DNA of 64,000 nucleotides from an uncultured Bacteroidales bacterium (GTDB lineage Bacteria; Bacteroidota; Bacteroidia; Bacteroidales; Bacteroidaceae), in assembly GCA_902787555.1 (NCBI GenBank), contig CADAGO010000006.1:1-64000 (forward strand). The letters are read 5' to 3'. This document shows positions 45,301 to 53,038 of the stretch, one piece after another. The translations under genes and the position numbers were made by a program. The notes beneath the pieces are model-generated. The model was not told the origin of the DNA, made no database searches, and saw only the letters and a program-made list of their open reading frames with translations. Numbering within the stretch: position 1 is the first letter of the stretch; every line of letters starts with the position of its first letter.

Positions 45301-48300
45301 CTTACCTACCTGGAGGTATGGCAACTGAGCTGCCCGCAGGGTATAAATGCGTTCACCATTATCATCGAGTGTAAGCGTATCGCGCTGTGTGCCGCTCATG
45401 AATCCGTTACGGATTGTTACAAAACCACCTTTGAGCTTCACCACATCCACGGTGTCGCTTTCTGTATTATTGTTATAATAGTAGCGTTCTACAGCCGAGA
45501 GCTTGATGTTATAGCCGCGGTCAGTACTGAACACAGGATAATCGAAGGTATACTTAGTCGTCACGGTTTCCTTCTTCGTCTTCGGATTTACCGTCGTCAC
45601 AGGGAATGCAACAGGAATCTGCTTCCTCTCGCCCGACAATGTACGCAAAGAGTATGCCTTCTCGCCAAAATAGTCGTACTTGTCGTAAACAACTTGCTTA
45701 CGTTCGAGGAGAACCGGAGAACGATAGATGCGGTTGTAGATAGCATTATAAGTCACATCCACGCTGGTCACTGTCTTGTTATCGGCAGTCAGCCATTCGC
45801 CATTGTAGTGGTCAGTATGTGGCTTAATAGAGTCAGTCAGATCGATTACATCACCCGTTTGTCCATCTTGGAACAGGGTAGCATAGCCTTGTGCCGTAAT
45901 CTGCTGTATCTTCCACTTCACAGGTGGTAGCGTCACCATGTATTCGCCGGTATGAATGTCAGGGGTGATCTCCATGCGGTACGGCGTAGTGTGAACACGT
46001 GTCTGATAAGTATACTTCTTATCGTGAGCCTTATGTACATAGACCGTATCGCGCTCCTTTTTGGTGCGATCGGTCACATCGAATACTAGTCGTGAAGTAT
46101 TGTCGCCTTCCAGTACGAGTACCATCTTCAAGTCGTTACCCAGGTTGTTCTTCGATAGCGAGTTGCCTAATGGCAGGTTGCCTTGATCCTTACCACCGGC
46201 TACACGGCCGATGAGTGTCACGTTAGTCTGGTCGTAGAAATAGACGTCTGCCCTGTCGGTACTCAAGAATACATTGTTTTCCTTACCGCTCATATAGTAA
46301 CCATCCTGCCAGAATACGTGACCGTCCTTGAAGGCCTGAATAGTGTGTTTCATGCCTGGCAGCACTCGGAAGGAGAAGGCTCCCTCGAAGTTGGTGAGTA
46401 CCTTGCCCGAGGCAGTCATTACTTCCTGACCGTCCACCTTGAAGCCTACGTTCTGAACAGGGATGCTGGTACCATCGTACATCACATAACCTGAGAACTT
46501 CACGCTGCTGGTGATGGTAAAGTTCTTGTCCGTAAAGTGGTTTGTCCGGTCGTCGAACTCAACGGAGCGTGTTTCGCTGCCTGTCTGGTTGGTTGTGATA
46601 TTGTAACCACCTGTAGTGACTTTCCAGTAAGGAAGTCCTTCAATGCGGTAATAGCCTCTCTCGTCGGTAGTGGCACTGCCGCCTGAGGTAGCAGAGGTCT
46701 TTTGAGAAGGTACGGCTGTGACGCGTACACCTGGAACACCTGTTCCGTCAGAGAAACGTACGTAACCCTCTACAAGTCCTGTCTGAACACAATGACCAGA
46801 AACCCACTTGGTATCTTCATAATGCAGACCCTCGCAGTTGTTCACGCCGCGCACCTTATACTCATATTTATAAATAGGCGATGCAGTCATGTCTTCATAC
46901 TCCATATCCGACAACTGGGTAACAAGACAAACGGAGTCTTTCTTATTCTCCGTGCGACGCCATACCTCGAAATAATCCACGGCTTCCTCACCCTCTAGTT
47001 TCCACTCCAGCAATACGGAACTTTGCAGCGTCCTTGTCTTAAGCGATGTCTTGTCAACGTGACCCAGATTCTCATAATAGAACTTGTCGGCTGGTAGCGT
47101 CACTTGAGTCACACTACCCGACACAAGGGTTGAGAACGATTTTTGCTCCATCTTTGGGATGCCATTATTCCAGCACCAGTTGTCAGGAGCAGTATTACTC
47201 TGCTTGCCCTGTTTTGAACCCAATGCATTCAGGTAACTACTACTGTCAATGATGTTCCAGTACTGGTTTTTGTCATCGCTATACATGATGGTGGCATTTC
47301 CTTGCGTACTACTTGAATGACTACCACTATAATAACTGTTGCTGACCATAGCAAAGCTATTACTTTCTCGCCAACCAACAATACCACTCCATAGGCCTCC
47401 TCCCGTAAACTCGCCGGCAAACCGACTGTTGCTGATACGGAGTGAGGTAGTATGGCCTTCATTAGATGTATCCACAAGACCAACTAATCCGCCTGTAAAA
47501 GTATTACCTAAAGTATAGGAATTGATAGGCTGAATTTTCATTTTTGAATAGCAGTTCTCTATAAATACGGAACCTTGTTTTACGCGCGCTACGAAACTGG
47601 CGGCGTATTTGGTGTCATGGTAGAATATACCATCGGCTTTCAGGTAGGTTACTACTGCCCCGTCAGCCGCATGCTGAATAATACCGCGCCACGAGCCTGC
47701 CCATGTGTTTTGGTAGGTCAGCGTATGGCCGTTACCATTGAAATTATGGATAAACGGATGGCTATCCTTACCCAACATGTCGGAGTTAGTAGGACTTGTG
47801 ACATCTGCTGCTAATATGGCATTCTGATAAGATGTGAGCTTATTGTTGTTATAGTTGTCCCTGTATGCTACATAATCTTCGCTGCTCTTTATTAGCGTGA
47901 ATATCTCGCCTTCACCCTTACCTATCGGTGATTTGCTTCCGTCAACGATAAAACGCATATCGTAGGTGACGCATGAGCGAGGGAGTATCAGCTCTAATTC
48001 ACGCGCTCTGTACTGCTCTTCAGTCAGCACAGTCACAAGGCTGTCGACCAGAGTTCCCGCTTTGTTGAACATCTTTGTCACCACCATTATCTCGGCTCGG
48101 TCGTCCCACACGTAGTTGTGCGAAGCGTCGTTATCCTTCCAGTTCCACGTTGCTTTCACCTTGCGCTCTTCGAAGTTGCTCCATGCCGCTGAGACACTCT
48201 TCGGTTCCAAGAGCACCAGCGTAGCGAACTGAGGCTGCACGTAAGCCACGGTCGGGTTCTTTTCCATACCCCACATATCCTGCGTTGAAGCACGTAACAC

Positions 48301-49785
48301 ACGGTAGCGGACCAATGGAATACCCAGATTCTTGTCAATATGTTCAGCCTGGAGTGACGATATGAGTGTAGAGTCGCGGTATAGGTAATCCTCTGTTTTA
48401 CTGTCATACATGATATCCGATTCCAGATCTTCAAAATCATCTATTTTGCCTGTCAACGAGCGCTGCACTAAGAATACGTCACCGTCGAGTATGTCCTCCA
48501 CATCGCGGTCGAGGGCTTTCCACCGCAACTTCACGCCTCCCACACTGTCGACATCTGCCTTCAGCATACGTGGGTTGTGTATCATCGGCACTTTGGCAAT
48601 CGTCGTCGTGATGGAGCCAACCACTAATTTAGCCGTGAGAGTCAAGTTTGTAATCTTCTCCGTAGCAGGTAGGCATAGGAAGCAGAAATAAGCATCCTTA
48701 TCCAACGTGATGCGAGACAACGTATGCATGTTACCATCAGCATCTGTATATGATGCATCTAAATATTTCATTGCACTGGTACAAGTGATTGGAATGCGTA
48801 TCGTACCTTCGTCACCCTTCTCTGTGCCAGGCACAGCATCGTAGGTTTCTAAAGTGATATCTTCCAGGTTCGGGGAAAAACTCATCACGGGAATAGCCTT
48901 GCCGTCAACCACATGCCAGTTACGGCTGCCTAATAAATTGACCATATCGGCAGCAGTCCTCGAACCGACCACATTGCCGTTCACCTCGCTCCAGTTGTGG
49001 TAACTCCAGTTAGTGGACCCACCACCCCAAGGTACGCTCTTGTTGTAGTTCATTCCAGCATGTTTGATGTTGCTGTACGTACCATTCTCCAAGCAGTGGG
49101 TCACCTCGTTCGATGTACCTCCTTCTTCCCATCCCACAAAGGCGCCACCGTGGGAATCATTTCCCCCTTTCGCACTTACGAGTGTTCCGTCGAAGAGGCA
49201 GTTATCGACAACATGCTTAGCCTTTTGACCATGCCCGATGAAACCACCCACATGAGTACTGCTACTGTTCACAGTAGCCGACATCCAGCAGTTGTTGATA
49301 TAGTTCGTCCCATCAGAACTACCTATCAGGCCTGACGCATGCAGGCCACCACTGACAGTTCCCGTCACATGCAGATTCATGAAAGTGGCATTCTTCACAT
49401 GTGAGAACGGAGCAATACATGCGATGTCGCCCCCATTGATATTCAAGTTCAGCGTATGACCATTGCCGTTGAAGGTACCACAGTATGGAGTACTCGAATC
49501 CAAGGCTATACTGTAAATTACCGTGAAGTCAGTATCCATGATGGCATTCACTTCCTTAGTGCCTTTGGCATCCTGAACCAATTCCTTAAAGATAAGCCAG
49601 TCGGATTCGTTGCGCAGCACGTAATACGACGTACCGTCAACCATAATCGTCTCTAGCTCATCATCAGCCCATGCCGCAGCAGGCATGAGCATCATCAATA
49701 GGAGAGGCAGAAACATTCCTCTTAACAGGCCCCACACATCCTGTGCGCAGCCAGTATGTAAACAGTTTGTTTTGATTTGTTTCAT
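39322..49785 (-). CDS. Giant (3487-residue) secreted multidomain surface protein
   Basis: Signal peptide with an extended basic head ends MFLPLLLMMLMPAAAWA. Domain order by eye: GLUG-like beta-helix segments (~60-300, GNGHTLNLNI; again ~650-900, GNGHTLTYQN), FN3-like domains (~415-500 and ~925-1000), two carboxypeptidase-regulatory-like domains (~1005, VEGYVRFSDGTGVPGVRV; ~1095, FSGYVMYDGTSIPV), a long uncharacterised middle (~1150-2400), two LamG domains (~2430 and ~2640, DDTWHHYAMTVNRS), an Ig-like domain (~2890), then VAAF-type repeats (~3032 and ~3365) around GWN-S/W-I repeats (~3152 and ~3245). A tail ends RGIYIYNGKKQIIK. It looks like an adhesin or surface scaffold; the middle region has no assigned fold and no frameshift is present. 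Confidence 0.88.
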   Translation of the reverse strand: MKQIKTNCLHTGCAQDVWGLLRGMFLPLLLMMLMPAAAWADDELETIMVDGTSYYVLRNESDWLIFKELVQDAKGTKEVNAIMDTDFTVIYSIALDSSTPYCGTFNGNGHTLNLNINGGDIACIAPFSHVKNATFMNLHVTGTVSGGLHASGLIGSSDGTNYINNCWMSATVNSSSTHVGGFIGHGQKAKHVVDNCLFDGTLVSAKGGNDSHGGAFVGWEEGGTSNEVTHCLENGTYSNIKHAGMNYNKSVPWGGGSTNWSYHNWSEVNGNVVGSRTAADMVNLLGSRNWHVVDGKAIPVMSFSPNLEDITLETYDAVPGTEKGDEGTIRIPITCTSAMKYLDASYTDADGNMHTLSRITLDKDAYFCFLCLPATEKITNLTLTAKLVVGSITTTIAKVPMIHNPRMLKADVDSVGGVKLRWKALDRDVEDILDGDVFLVQRSLTGKIDDFEDLESDIMYDSKTEDYLYRDSTLISSLQAEHIDKNLGIPLVRYRVLRASTQDMWGMEKNPTVAYVQPQFATLVLLEPKSVSAAWSNFEERKVKATWNWKDNDASHNYVWDDRAEIMVVTKMFNKAGTLVDSLVTVLTEEQYRARELELILPRSCVTYDMRFIVDGSKSPIGKGEGEIFTLIKSSEDYVAYRDNYNNNKLTSYQNAILAADVTSPTNSDMLGKDSHPFIHNFNGNGHTLTYQNTWAGSWRGIIQHAADGAVVTYLKADGIFYHDTKYAASFVARVKQGSVFIENCYSKMKIQPINSYTLGNTFTGGLVGLVDTSNEGHTTSLRISNSRFAGEFTGGGLWSGIVGWRESNSFAMVSNSYYSGSHSSSTQGNATIMYSDDKNQYWNIIDSSSYLNALGSKQGKQSNTAPDNWCWNNGIPKMEQKSFSTLVSGSVTQVTLPADKFYYENLGHVDKTSLKTRTLQSSVLLEWKLEGEEAVDYFEVWRRTENKKDSVCLVTQLSDMEYEDMTASPIYKYEYKVRGVNNCEGLHYEDTKWVSGHCVQTGLVEGYVRFSDGTGVPGVRVTAVPSQKTSATSGGSATTDERGYYRIEGLPYWKVTTGGYNITTNQTGSETRSVEFDDRTNHFTDKNFTITSSVKFSGYVMYDGTSIPVQNVGFKVDGQEVMTASGKVLTNFEGAFSFRVLPGMKHTIQAFKDGHVFWQDGYYMSGKENNVFLSTDRADVYFYDQTNVTLIGRVAGGKDQGNLPLGNSLSKNNLGNDLKMVLVLEGDNTSRLVFDVTDRTKKERDTVYVHKAHDKKYTYQTRVHTTPYRMEITPDIHTGEYMVTLPPVKWKIQQITAQGYATLFQDGQTGDVIDLTDSIKPHTDHYNGEWLTADNKTVTSVDVTYNAIYNRIYRSPVLLERKQVVYDKYDYFGEKAYSLRTLSGERKQIPVAFPVTTVNPKTKKETVTTKYTFDYPVFSTDRGYNIKLSAVERYYYNNNTESDTVDVVKLKGGFVTIRNGFMSGTQRDTLTLDDNGERIYTLRAAQLPYLQVGKDALYTVTFSMERDGVTTEGEPLKGYVFSQYAKQGAKDILSIKRPVLVDILRDPPGGGSTAKLSKGSTLKLAYQMDMAWKGGLSFNISAGQGQNFYTGIWAGMGGGANYGQVGTASGVFNTSVDLVFSGSGQRAFAYTMTANEDITTSGAATMVGADADVYMGMETNMFVRPAIAVQAVNDSVFRVNEGARAAGRMIEIAQGRDEKDSLYHLVRTEVIGCGQEVTSTFVHSQQYIVKQLIPLLVKQCRELMFTGSETEAKQLANATQEPVYWSLRESDDDRFGMMNTAKEVKMGDESWSWVYNTTIKKAQEGINYLIVLPNGYKGQEEDKVKDYCETIYTWANMVARNEKEKLTATKKMKNFDIDGGGSVSYSEDFSTEYSNTTSYNWFATDFTHNYFANPDPNSDAYGDIERTRFAFAEIMTVLGNTAGKFLAGLFATKTVNKTRVDEISKNNTNPLAQYDISFVGLKWNFGLTPVAAFGVTPKSNETTKYSRKESFDIKMDKKSHLDVDVYYSTMIDSREETTLTNGKLDVFVEENFLNNVDYMEYFIDRNVGSRNIVRDMIQPRGFIYRTRGGATVQPWEPERKSIFYSTGSILDERTKKIENPVIKMDKQSISGVPIDEPARFKVYLANDSEQPEAIGGMLVYWTFYLDDKTNPKGAKVMCDGMPLTTAGMTVRVVPGEVTEKTIEVSATEDFDYEDLTLGLLSMGDIETYAEVSFSVHFLREAGSIAISSPGDKWIMNTDAPYDSIRGWYMPVIISNFNKNQHNFDHIEFQYKESTRGDDYWTNLCGFYKDKDLYNAASGTKEMIPENGYINTRFYGDGKEMEKSYDLRAVLFCRNGNDFVTNSSAVLTGVKDTRRPQLFGTSEPKDGILGPGDNIIFNFSEEIEHNYLSHITNFEVVGETNETSIQEEPSLLFGGSGFAASQARRNFTDKNVSIDVMVKPDKTGQDMPIFSHGTDGHSLQLWVTKDKKLKAVVNDKSLVSDKTIDFDYFNQVVLVLDNENKKLYLYNDSLIGSMDDITYSGYGPLIFGSTNQSDISKRNYYKGRMLEGRVWNRVLDKTLLNTYGRRLLSGFEMGLTDYYPMNDGEGMIVVDRGIGGADLMLTGATWALPRGMSLHLDKAENRSVKGLQLQTDFMARTSEQDYTLMFWFKTDRNGRGALLSNGSGMATDVNATERFFIGFEDETLKYRSNGEEYKLGDNYSDDTWHHYAMTVNRSRQVCNIYVDNVLKASFMTDKLGGMTGNNFFLGNMVWQEEGKTPEQKHYDHALTGNIDELCLFKQALPTTLIKRYSKKSPRGSETGLIIYLGFNRQERTKQNELLLFPYALNQVITIDEDGIEHVSNDSVFVTPVSEVMNHIDQTVGAPVQPYQELKNLNFSFVGRNNQLLVNIDELDKKINKRTVYVTVTDIPDKNGNYMASPVTESFYVHRNPLRWKNSFHSEKAFYGRISYILTHIVNTSGAEHTYTIEGLPRWLKVDAESNVVDPQSTQELFFYISDDLNVGVYDEVIYLTDENGLSEPMNLEITVEDDEPEWYVDLSLKRYSMNIIGQVSIGDAIVTNPRDIVAAFDADGRCLGRANVEYDSSTGLSMVFLTVYNNTNKAIPIDFRLWHYETGKTMLLTTTEEIVFGEQTIAGTLKDPLKMIASDMYIQHFDLVSGWNWISFNIKNSAFEKISTLLNMFKWEDGDIVTEDSQDLTLAYKNGQWMSNRKTDINNVSLSTALSYRVKTKNDISFEIDGTCLKKPEDRLISVKQGWNSIGYTPLVNLPVATALAEYWNYAQDGDIIKSQNAFAQFYEGSDGATSWIGSLKYMKPGEGYMLYRQKEGAVTFRYPFYEPGATFIDLDTNSPRRSIDHRTTMTIVAQPVGVNVEEGDRLVAYIGEDMVGEAELSTINSQNSPVFFLSINGDQENPMSFTIEREGNIIAISGEMMNYQPDAIRGSLRVPTMIDFTALQHSKTTIDNGWYSVQGIKLIGRPTQRGIYIYNGKKQIIK

Positions 49786-49854
49786 GATGATATTTAGTTA
49801 GTTTATTCTTGATATCAATTAATTTGGCTTTAGCGTAAGCACATACTTTGGTTG

Positions 49855-49862
49855 CAAAGATA
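49855..49862 (-). promoter_or_regulatory. -7 box of the giant-protein operon
   Basis: TATCTTTG on the minus strand about 70 bases before the ATG at 49785. No exact TTTG lies 19-21 bases upstream, so the promoter is only partly supported. Confidence 0.5.
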
Positions 49863-50039
49863 AACATTTTTTTACACACAACAACAATTTTAACTATTAT
49901 TTAACACAAAAACAACCGTGTTTATGCTATTATCTTCCATATTTTTAAAAATTGATTGTCAGTTGCTCTTATTTCAATGCAATATTCACTTAATTAACTC
50001 TATTGACACGAGTAAAAAAATGCTGTCCGGTAAAATGCG

Positions 50040-50124
50040 TACCTTTGTTCATGTTGCTTTCGTTTTGTGGTAAAACAAAGGTAACAAAATAGGCAGAAAA
50101 CCATACTAGGGATTCTGCCTTTTT
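50040..50124 (+). other. Possible very short transcription unit
   Basis: TACCTTTGTT (50040-50049) faces AACAAAGGTA (50074-50083), so -7-like boxes point in both directions. A hairpin AGGCAGAA/TTCTGCCT (50091-50098, 50113-50120) with TTTTATTA follows. No TTTG is correctly spaced. The rest of 49863-50156 shows only A/T-rich sequence. Confidence 0.3.
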
Positions 50125-50156
50125 ATTATAGTATCCCGAAAAATCTTTACGAATTA

Positions 50157-50188
50157 TTTGGAAACGGCGAATCTTTTTTGTATCTTTG
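50157..50188 (+). promoter_or_regulatory. Consensus promoter without a downstream protein gene
   Basis: TTTG (50157-50160), 20 bases, TATCTTTG (50181-50188): exact Bacteroidota consensus on the plus strand. The next gene, at 50558-51664, points the other way and no open frame of note follows, so the product is probably RNA. Confidence 0.7.
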
Positions 50189-50193
50189 TGGTG

Positions 50194-50374
50194 AAATTAC
50201 GCATACTATTCCCATTCCACGATTATATGTTCGAGGGTAGACGGCTAAAGGCAGACGATCATCCGCCTTTAGCCGTCCGATTGGATGGCTTTAGTCATCC
50301 GACCGGATGACTATAAGCGATTTCCCTTTTCAGCCGGCTCATCTTCCCGATTGAGTCGGCTGCTTTTCCCTTTT
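50194..50374 (+). ncRNA. Candidate structured RNA of about 180 nt
   Basis: Begins where transcription from the 50157-50188 promoter should start and ends at the T-run of a terminator hairpin. It contains a 13-bp stem GACGGCTAAAGGC/GCCTTTAGCCGTC (50240-50252, 50265-50277), a 10-bp stem TAGTCATCCG/CGGATGACTA (50292-50301, 50304-50313) and the terminator stem AGCCGGCTCA/TGAGTCGGCT (50332-50341, 50352-50361) with GCTTTTCCCTTTT. No known RNA family was recognised. If transcription is absent, the hairpins could simply be terminators for minus-strand genes. Bases 50391-50557 show nothing else. Confidence 0.5.
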
Positions 50375-50390
50375 GAATTAGCTGCCCGTC
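50332..50390 (+). repeat. 59-bp dispersed terminator repeat, copy 2
   Basis: Inverted relative to 142-200, with 50 of 59 bases identical. The stem is kept in both copies: the A-C mismatch of copy 1 corresponds to a G-U wobble here. After the T-rich stretch both copies end CTGCCCGTC. Confidence 0.8.
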
Positions 50391-50557
50391 TTTTGCCATT
50401 TAGACAAAGGACTTCAAACAACTAAAGTCTTAACCATTAATCTTTTTCAACTTTTAGCGGATACCAATAATAAATTACAGCTCCCCTATCCGTTTGGAGA
50501 ACTGTAATTAAACCAATCACTCAAGGTATAATAAAAGTATGGAAAAGGTGATGTCCA

Positions 50558-51664
50558 CTACTTTACCTTGAACTTATATATGCAAGTATGATGATAAGTC
50601 TCACCTGGGTTGAGTCGTGTCGTTGGAAACTCTGGATGATTAGGCGAGTCGGGATATTTTTGAGACTCAAGGGCAATGGCGGTACGAGCACCCGTATAGA
50701 CTTGAAGACCTGGCTGGTCGTTCCAGACTTCCATCACACGACCCGAAGTGGGGCTATATAGTTCTGCCACCTTCTCCACTTTCTTCGCATCCTTATGAGT
50801 AAGACAGAAATTGTTGTCGTAGTTGCGAACCTTTCCTTCAGGAATCTCAACACGTTGACCGAAACCGAAGCCGAATCCTTGCATTGCTACTTGACGGTCG
50901 CCTAACTTGACAGCCTTATTGAAGTCGTATGCAGTACCTGCAACGGGTGTCAACTTGCCAGTTGGGATGCCCATGCGATCGGTTTCTGTAATGTTATCGG
51001 CATAGACGGTGAGCATGTGGTCGAGGATATCACCATTGCCCACACCTTTCAAATTGAAATAGGAGTGGTTCGACAGATTCACAACAGTAGCCTTATCGGT
51101 CTCAGCCTTGTAAGCAATGGAGAGGCCGTTGTCCTTGGTGATAGAATAAGTAAGCGTGGTAATCAGCGTGCCGGGGAAGCCATCAAGTCCATCAGGCAAC
51201 ACACACATCATAACAAGTTCATTCTTGTCTGCCTTCACCACTTCCCACACAGTATGGTCGAAGCCCTGATTACCGCCGTGCAGGATATGTTGTCCGCTAT
51301 TCTTAGTCACCTGATACTCCTTGCCGTCGAGTGAGAACGTAGCGTTTGCGATGCGGTTGGCAAAACGTCCGAGCGCCGGACCTACCATGCCAAGATTGTA
51401 GCGTGGATACTGGTGGATGTTAGGATAGTTAGTGACGAGGTTTGCATAATTCCCCTCATTGTCGGGAGCGAAGAGCGAAACGATGAAACCTCCGTAGTTG
51501 GTAATCTGAGCAGCTACTGTGCCATTTGAGATTGTGTAAAGTGCCACTTTCTTACCGTCCATAATCGTGTCATATGGAGCGGTATCAAGAAGTGGAATTT
51601 GTTTTTGTGCCGACACCATTATGGCGACAGTCACAAGGATCATTGATAATGTGAAACGTTTCAT
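50558..51664 (-). CDS. galM: Secreted aldose 1-epimerase (galactose mutarotase)
   Basis: GalM interconverts alpha and beta anomers of galactose and other aldoses. The 368-residue protein has signal peptide MKRFTLSMILVTVAIMVSAQ, so it acts in the periplasm, as many Bacteroidota mutarotases do. Family motifs are TNYGGFIVSLFAPD (~55), GPALGRFANRIANATFSLDGKEY (~95), HILHGGNQGFDHTVW (~128; catalytic-type His), NLSNHSYFNLKG (~195) and a C-terminal EVWNDQPGLQVYTG with the usual Glu further on. It follows the sigma-factor/membrane pair across an 84-base gap that contains the 66-bp palindromic element. Confidence 0.93.
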   Translation of the reverse strand: MKRFTLSMILVTVAIMVSAQKQIPLLDTAPYDTIMDGKKVALYTISNGTVAAQITNYGGFIVSLFAPDNEGNYANLVTNYPNIHQYPRYNLGMVGPALGRFANRIANATFSLDGKEYQVTKNSGQHILHGGNQGFDHTVWEVVKADKNELVMMCVLPDGLDGFPGTLITTLTYSITKDNGLSIAYKAETDKATVVNLSNHSYFNLKGVGNGDILDHMLTVYADNITETDRMGIPTGKLTPVAGTAYDFNKAVKLGDRQVAMQGFGFGFGQRVEIPEGKVRNYDNNFCLTHKDAKKVEKVAELYSPTSGRVMEVWNDQPGLQVYTGARTAIALESQKYPDSPNHPEFPTTRLNPGETYHHTCIYKFKVK

Positions 51665-51684
51665 AAATATATAATTTTATATTT

Positions 51685-51750
51685 TAACCTCCCCCGCCCC
51701 CTCCCAAGGAGGGGAGTCCTCTCCCCTTGGGGGAGATAAGAGAGGGGTTT
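51685..51750. repeat. 66-bp palindromic element, intergenic copy
   Basis: Identical over all 66 bases to 53733-53798. It contains two hairpins, CTCCC-AAG-GAGGGGAG and CTCCCCTTGGGGGAG, and ends GATAAGAGAGGGGTTT. Its last two bases lie inside the stop codon (51749-51751, minus) of the membrane-protein gene. Confidence 0.95.
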
Positions 51751-52330
51751 ACTCCTCTATCTGCTTAATCAAATCATCGCAAGTCTTCAGCACTTTTCGA
51801 TTCATCATGTGCCCCCAGATGCCACCGATAATGCCTCCGATGGCACAAGCAATGAGCAGTCCAATCAGATACTCTTTGTCTTGGTTCAACGACATCAGTT
51901 CATAGCTAAACCACGCAAGCCATAAAATAATCACGGGATAGCCGATGCGCTGCCATTGGATATATTGTACCTTCAGCTTCTTAGCATTCTTCGCCACATC
52001 CAATAGGTTTCCGTCCATGATATCCTTCTCGTCCATCTTGGCATGAATAATCCACGTGGCTACGACAGATACCACCATCAGTATCGAAGTACCGACGAGG
52101 AAGCGCAGAGGCAAACCAATTTGATACCAACTCACATTTCCGAATGTAAGCGCAAAGAGAGCAGCAAACAGCGAAATCCATTTGTAGCGGTTGATGGTCG
52201 ACATCTTGCCGGTCATCGTCTGTTTCAGCAGGTTATCCGTCAGGATTTCCTCCCTGTTGAGTTTCTCCTTCAGCAATGCCATCTGGGCACGCATCTCTTC
52301 CAATTCGTTTGTTTCGTCCATACGTTCCAT
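51749..52330 (-). CDS. Four-helix membrane protein co-transcribed with an ECF sigma factor
   Basis: A 193-residue protein starting MERMDETNELEEMRAQMALLKEKL, a charged helical cytoplasmic head of ~45 residues, then two pairs of membrane segments (WISLFAALFALTFGNV, FLVGTSILMVVSVVATWII; IGYPVIILWLAWFSYEL, YLIGLLIACAIGGIIGGIWG). It starts 22 bases after the sigma factor stop. By position it may restrain that sigma factor, but it lacks a recognisable anti-sigma zinc or FecR motif. The stop codon TAA overlaps the 66-bp element by two bases. The start could also be the ATG at 52321. Confidence 0.8.
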   Translation of the reverse strand: MERMDETNELEEMRAQMALLKEKLNREEILTDNLLKQTMTGKMSTINRYKWISLFAALFALTFGNVSWYQIGLPLRFLVGTSILMVVSVVATWIIHAKMDEKDIMDGNLLDVAKNAKKLKVQYIQWQRIGYPVIILWLAWFSYELMSLNQDKEYLIGLLIACAIGGIIGGIWGHMMNRKVLKTCDDLIKQIEE

Positions 52331-52352
52331 TTCAATGTAGTATTATGTTTAA

Positions 52353-52829
52353 TCATTTCATCGCTTTGAGCTGTTCACGGATTCTAACGAGTTTCACCGA
52401 CACGTTCTTTGTCGAGATACCTACGATCTCGCCAATCTCGTCGTAGCTGAGGTTGTCTAGCCACAGAAGCACGATGGCACGATCGATAACACCCAACTTA
52501 CTAATGCGGCCATAGAGCTGACGGATTTGCTTCGTGTCCTGATCAGTATCCTCATACAGATTCGAGCCGACCGACAGGTCAACCTTCTTACCCATCTTCT
52601 TCTTTTTTCGGTCGGCCGAGATGCAAGTATTCAAGCTCACCTTGTAAATCCATGAGTTGAGACTGCTCTCCCCACGGAACTTCTCATACCCTTTCCACAA
52701 GTTAATAAGAATCTCCTGGAAGAGATCGCTTACCTCGTCCTCATCCTTCGAAAACATGTAACACACCGTATAGATTGTGTTCTTATGCTTCCGCACGATA
52801 CTTGCAAATTCTCTCTCGCTCGCTTCCAT
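52353..52829 (-). CDS. ECF-type RNA polymerase sigma factor
   Basis: A 158-residue sigma-70 family protein with region 2 (FASIVRKHKNTIYTVCYMF, then SDLFQEILINLWKGYEKFRGESSLNSWIYKVSLNTC) and region 4 (DRAIVLLWLDNLSYDEIGEIVGISTKNVSVKLVRIREQL), and nothing else, as in ECF factors. It heads a minus-strand operon with a membrane protein and possibly galM. It is divergent from the S9 peptidase gene, with about 210 bases holding both promoters. Its regulon cannot be read from sequence. Confidence 0.92.
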   Translation of the reverse strand: MEASEREFASIVRKHKNTIYTVCYMFSKDEDEVSDLFQEILINLWKGYEKFRGESSLNSWIYKVSLNTCISADRKKKKMGKKVDLSVGSNLYEDTDQDTKQIRQLYGRISKLGVIDRAIVLLWLDNLSYDEIGEIVGISTKNVSVKLVRIREQLKAMK

Positions 52830-52940
52830 CTCTGGCTGATGATTAATTGGTTTCGTTTGTAATTACATCTATATGACGCAATCACAGTGGAATAACTACA
52901 TTTTCTTGTAACTTTTTTGAATTGATTTGATTTACACGTG

Positions 52941-53010
52941 CAAAGTTAGGGAAATTTGCGAAATAATTATACATTATGAATTATGAATTATAAATAATTT
53001 CGTATCTTTG
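52941..53010. promoter_or_regulatory. Divergent -7 boxes for sigma factor and S9 peptidase
   Basis: TAACTTTG on the minus strand (52941-52948) precedes the sigma gene, and TATCTTTG on the plus strand (53003-53010) lies 28 bases before the peptidase ATG. Neither has an exact TTTG at consensus distance. Confidence 0.5.
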
Positions 53011-53038
53011 CGTACAATTTAAGCATATTTACTCTATT

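Noticed and set aside
52960..53000. CATTATGAATTAT-like words near 21205-21240, 52965-52995 and 55242-55270 considered as a regulatory repeat.
   Set aside because: They are low-complexity A/T sequence common between genes of this group and show no fixed position relative to promoters.
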